The notes beneath the pieces are model-generated. The model was not told the origin of the DNA, searched no databases, and saw nothing but the letters and a program-made list of their open reading frames with translations. The position numbers were made by a program, and so were the translations under genes. Below, piece after piece: positions 61,470 to 64,000 of a stretch of 64,000 nt of DNA; within the stretch, counting starts at the first letter, position 1; each line of letters begins with the position of its first letter. The DNA comes from Leptospiraceae bacterium (GTDB lineage: Bacteria > Spirochaetota > Leptospiria > Leptospirales > Leptonemataceae), in NCBI GenBank assembly GCA_026418015.1, contig JAOACE010000016.1, positions 1 through 64,000 on the forward strand, given 5' to 3'.

Positions 61470-61961
61470 ATGAATCATGATTTAAATTTAGCAATATCTT
61501 TATGGAAAGTAATAAGAGCACAAATTTTAAAATTAATATATTCGCAAGATATAGAAAAACTTTTTAAAATTCCTGCACCATTATCCAACAATTTAATTTG
61601 GATTTTTGGACATATTATTAGAACAAGAAACTTTCTGATACTGACCCTTTCTAAAGAAAATTCTCTTTTCCCAAGTGATTTAGATCCTTTATTTGCAAAA
61701 GGTAGTAGTCCTCAATCTTGGAATTTTAATTCCAACCAAAAAGAAGAACTTGTGAATCAACTTTTTAAACTCGAAGAAGGTAATTTTGAATCCCTAATAA
61801 AATACATCCATTCAAATCCCGATAAAGTATTTACGGAACCATATCAAACCTCAACAGGATTTGTTATCGATAGCATAAAAAGTGCTGTTCAATATAACCT
61901 TGTTCACGAATCCATTCATTTAGGAAAAATGGAACTATACAAAAAATTTATCGAACATTAG
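61470..61961 (+). CDS. DinB-like (DinB/YfiT superfamily) protein
   Basis: A four-helix bundle protein of 163 residues. LSNNLIWIFGHIIRTRNF has the first metal-ligand His, and the last helix QYNLVHESIHLGKMELYKK has the second pair, as in DinB/YfiT metal-dependent proteins (often thiol transferases or stress proteins). AGGAG precedes ATG 61470. Function unassigned. The hairpin at 61421 separates it from icd. Confidence 0.8.
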   Translation: MNHDLNLAISLWKVIRAQILKLIYSQDIEKLFKIPAPLSNNLIWIFGHIIRTRNFLILTLSKENSLFPSDLDPLFAKGSSPQSWNFNSNQKEELVNQLFKLEEGNFESLIKYIHSNPDKVFTEPYQTSTGFVIDSIKSAVQYNLVHESIHLGKMELYKKFIEH

Positions 61962-61962
61962 T

Positions 61963-62439
61963 ATGAAGCATTTTTTTAAATCATTTTTGCTATTCTATTT
62001 AATCTCTTGTACAAATTATTCTTCTAATCCAATATCCATCAATCCCGTTATTTTGTTAGCACCGCCAGATGGAAATTCTTCTACTACCAAAATAAATGCA
62101 ATCGAAAAGACATCTACGGGGCATGTATTAAGAGTTGCAGCACAAAACGTAGAATTAACCTTCAAAGGATATAGGATTTATCAAGCCCCAACAGAAGATC
62201 AAGTACTAAAACTTCCGAGTGATGCTGGCATTGATTGTGGTAGCTTATTACAATTTCCGAATACAGGAATTGTTTATATAATGGAAGCATCTACAAATCC
62301 ATTAGGATTAGCAACCTTATGTACATTTCCTATAAGCTTAACGACTGGTAACTATGCTTCTATTAGAACAGTATATTTTAACGGAATTGGAGTAGAGGAC
62401 GGTACCTCTCTTCCATCGAACGCTATTAAAATTCCTTAG
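61963..62439 (+). CDS. Hypothetical lipoprotein
   Basis: A 158-residue predicted lipoprotein with signal [15 protein letters not shown] ending in a lipobox Leu-Ile-Ser-Cys. The remainder is beta-rich with Gly/Thr/Asn, no known motif, and Cys pairs near the middle. It follows the DinB gene by one base, and ends in a TTAG where its stop overlaps that of the convergent hslV. A spirochaete-type lipoprotein with no assigned role. Confidence 0.65.
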   Translation: MKHFFKSFLLFYLISCTNYSSNPISINPVILLAPPDGNSSTTKINAIEKTSTGHVLRVAAQNVELTFKGYRIYQAPTEDQVLKLPSDAGIDCGSLLQFPNTGIVYIMEASTNPLGLATLCTFPISLTTGNYASIRTVYFNGIGVEDGTSLPSNAIKIP

Positions 62440-62981
62440 GTTGATTCTTTAATCACTTCTATCGTTAGATGATGGTTTGTATAGATGCAAATATCTGCAG
62501 CAATCTTTAAAGATTCTTCTACAATGGTTCGCGCATCTAAACTACTATGTTTTGTTAAAGCTCTTGCTGCTGCTAGTGCATAATTTCCTCCAGATCCGAT
62601 TGCTAATATACCATCATCAGAAGAAACAACATCACCAGTACCAGAAATTATAAATGCTTCTTTGGGATCGGCGACTATCATCAATGCTTCTAAACGTCTT
62701 AACATTCTATCGGTTCTCCATTCCTGAGCTAATTCTACTGCTGCACGGCTTAGGTTCCCTCTAAATTGCTCGATTTTCTTTTCGAAAAGTTGGAATAGCG
62801 TCATTGCATCTGCGGTTGAACCAGCAAAACCTGCCACAATATTCTTATTTTCTATTTTTCGGATTTTTTTTGCAGTATGTTTTAAAATAGTATTACCCAT
62901 ACTTACTTGGCCATCACCACCGATCGCAGTAATACCATCTTTTTGGACACAAAGAATCGTTGTTCCATGAAATTTGATCAT
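62436..62981 (-). CDS. hslV: ATP-dependent protease peptidase subunit HslV
   Basis: Peptidase of the HslUV proteasome-like machine. Of 181 residues, the first six (MIKFHG) look like a propeptide exposing Thr7 of TTILCV as the N-terminal nucleophile. [19 protein letters not shown] and [11 protein letters not shown] are conserved. The partner hslU is not immediately downstream, where a lipoprotein gene converges. Confidence 0.96.
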   Translation of the reverse strand: MIKFHGTTILCVQKDGITAIGGDGQVSMGNTILKHTAKKIRKIENKNIVAGFAGSTADAMTLFQLFEKKIEQFRGNLSRAAVELAQEWRTDRMLRRLEALMIVADPKEAFIISGTGDVVSSDDGILAIGSGGNYALAAARALTKHSSLDARTIVEESLKIAADICIYTNHHLTIEVIKEST

Positions 62982-62992
62982 AGGGTCAGGAT

Positions 62993-63730
62993 TTATAAAC
63001 CAATTTGCCAGTCATGTTTTTTATTACGACGATCATAATAAGCAGCAATAAGCATATCCATCGAATACAAAGCTGTTCTTAGGTTAATAAAGACTTTTCG
63101 AAAAGCTTTTAATTGAATCTCTGGCGATGAATTGACCAATTCTTCTACAATTTGATAATTTTGCCTTAATGTTTCTAATTCAATGGTTTGAATACTTGGA
63201 TAGTAAATCCTCATAATTTTTCTTGTCCAAAGATCATATTTATCAACACCTCGAATCATAGAATCTAATACAATACAATCGATTTCGTTATTTGCATTGT
63301 AATGAATGGACAATACCTTTTTAGAATTAACGAAAATGCCGTCGCGCCAAGAACCTGGATTATCTTCTAAAATAATTTCTTGATATTCTTTTAGCTCTGG
63401 GTAAAGCTTGATCAATTCTTTATGTTTCTCTACAATATCTTTTACCGCTTGATCGATGTTTGCGATTTCTATTTTTAACAATCGGATTACTTCTTGCCTA
63501 TATTCAGCTTCTTGTGGGTTGTTACCCCAAGCAATATCTGGAAGAATAAGATTATCAGGAGTCGTTTTCCTAAATCGATCTGGATTCTTACATTCTCTTA
63601 ATGGATCTGTTGGTTTTTTTAATAATACACTTGATTGATTGGACGAAGTAGGCTGAGTTGCTTGACTCATTAACCCAAAATTAAAAAACATTAAAATAAA
63701 TATCAAATAAAACAATTTAACATATCTCAT
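62993..63730 (-). CDS. Exported hypothetical protein
   Basis: Function not recognised. A 245-residue protein with an N-terminal signal ([21 protein letters not shown]) and no lipobox Cys at the end of it. The mature protein is helix-rich with charged heptads near 85-120 and a long ending [25 protein letters not shown] precedes the ATG at 63730. It is followed by hslV after 11 bp on the same strand and may be cotranscribed. Confidence 0.7.
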   Translation of the reverse strand: MRYVKLFYLIFILMFFNFGLMSQATQPTSSNQSSVLLKKPTDPLRECKNPDRFRKTTPDNLILPDIAWGNNPQEAEYRQEVIRLLKIEIANIDQAVKDIVEKHKELIKLYPELKEYQEIILEDNPGSWRDGIFVNSKKVLSIHYNANNEIDCIVLDSMIRGVDKYDLWTRKIMRIYYPSIQTIELETLRQNYQIVEELVNSSPEIQLKAFRKVFINLRTALYSMDMLIAAYYDRRNKKHDWQIGL

Positions 63731-63889
63731 AAGACCTCCTTAATGATTCCCACCTTCCCCCCACTGTTTATAATAGTTTCGGAAAAAGAAAAATTGATAT
63801 TTAATTCGATAATTAAATAAAATTTATGAATTATTCAACATTTTTTTTGAAAAAATTAACGAAATAATTCTACTGGTTTTAATTTGCAG

Positions 63890-63898
63890 TGGTATAAT
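63890..63898 (+). promoter_or_regulatory. Extended -10 promoter reading toward the right edge
   Basis: TGGTATAAT is a TG-n-TATAAT extended -10 element (TATAAT at 63893-63898). Start of transcription would be near 63905, reading right toward a gene outside the window. A -35 is not clear. This is in the 270-bp region at the end, which otherwise holds A/T-rich sequence. Confidence 0.45.
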
Positions 63899-63934
63899 AC
63901 ATTTGCATAATAACTGATTTGAGTGGAATTATCT

Positions 63935-64000
63935 GTGGCTACAGAACAATCCAACGATAAAAATAAAATCAAACATACATCAACAGAATTTTTTTCGTAA
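63935..64000 (+). other. 22-codon short frame at the right edge
   Basis: A GTG-started frame of 21 residues (VATEQSNDKNKIKHTSTEFFS) ends in TAA at the last three bases of the window. An in-frame GTG at 63923 would add four residues. GTGGA precedes it. It could be a short peptide or leader, or simply chance; I cannot decide. Confidence 0.2.

Overview
The window is AT-rich DNA from a Gram-negative bacterium. Outer-membrane and lipid A genes (bamA, an msbA-like exporter, lpxK) show a double membrane. Several features point to a spirochaete related to Leptospira: an LruC-domain lipoprotein, lipoproteins with relaxed lipoboxes (Gln before the lipidated Cys), an Asn in the rifampicin pocket of RpoB as described for spirochaetes, and a short HslV propeptide before Thr-Thr. 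The lineage is an inference from these traits, not from a tree.

Layout. Positions 1-11.3 kb are an accessory and housekeeping mix: a coiled-coil membrane protein cut by the left edge, a double-ACT regulator, an LruC lipoprotein, a MoxR-like AAA ATPase overlapping a PD-(D/E)XK nuclease-like gene, pyrG, a YtkA-like lipoprotein, a zinc-sensing (CZB) chemoreceptor, a UreH/TauE-like membrane protein, a nucleosidase and two unrecognised genes. From 11.4 to 41.2 kb runs an almost unbroken same-strand block: tRNA-Thr, tRNA-Trp, secE-nusG-rplKAJL-rpoBC, rpsL-rpsG-fusA-tuf, then the S10, spc and alpha clusters through secY, adk, infA, rpmJ, rpsM, rpsK, rpoA and rplQ. It joins what are separate operons in E. 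coli. rpsD is absent from its usual place between rpsK and rpoA. Hairpins after rplL and fusA, and -10 elements before rpoB and rpsL, suggest how output is partitioned.

From 41.2 to 64 kb there are a divergent Rrf2 regulator and the envelope cluster bamA-ABC exporter-lpxK-methyltransferase-small membrane transporter. After these come a GGDEF/EAL protein, rtcB, pdxH, a patatin-like esterase with a cyclic-nucleotide domain, purF, a Fur-family regulator, a SpoIIE-type phosphatase with TPR-like repeats, icd, a DinB-like protein, a lipoprotein, hslV and an exported protein. Five convergent gene pairs overlap at, or nearly touch at, their stop codons, leaving no room for terminators.

I saw no CRISPR array, insertion sequence, prophage gene, rRNA or replication origin. 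The best candidate for something little described is the AAA ATPase/PD-(D/E)XK nuclease pair at 3173-4443. Several palindromes beside regulator genes also deserve a look.
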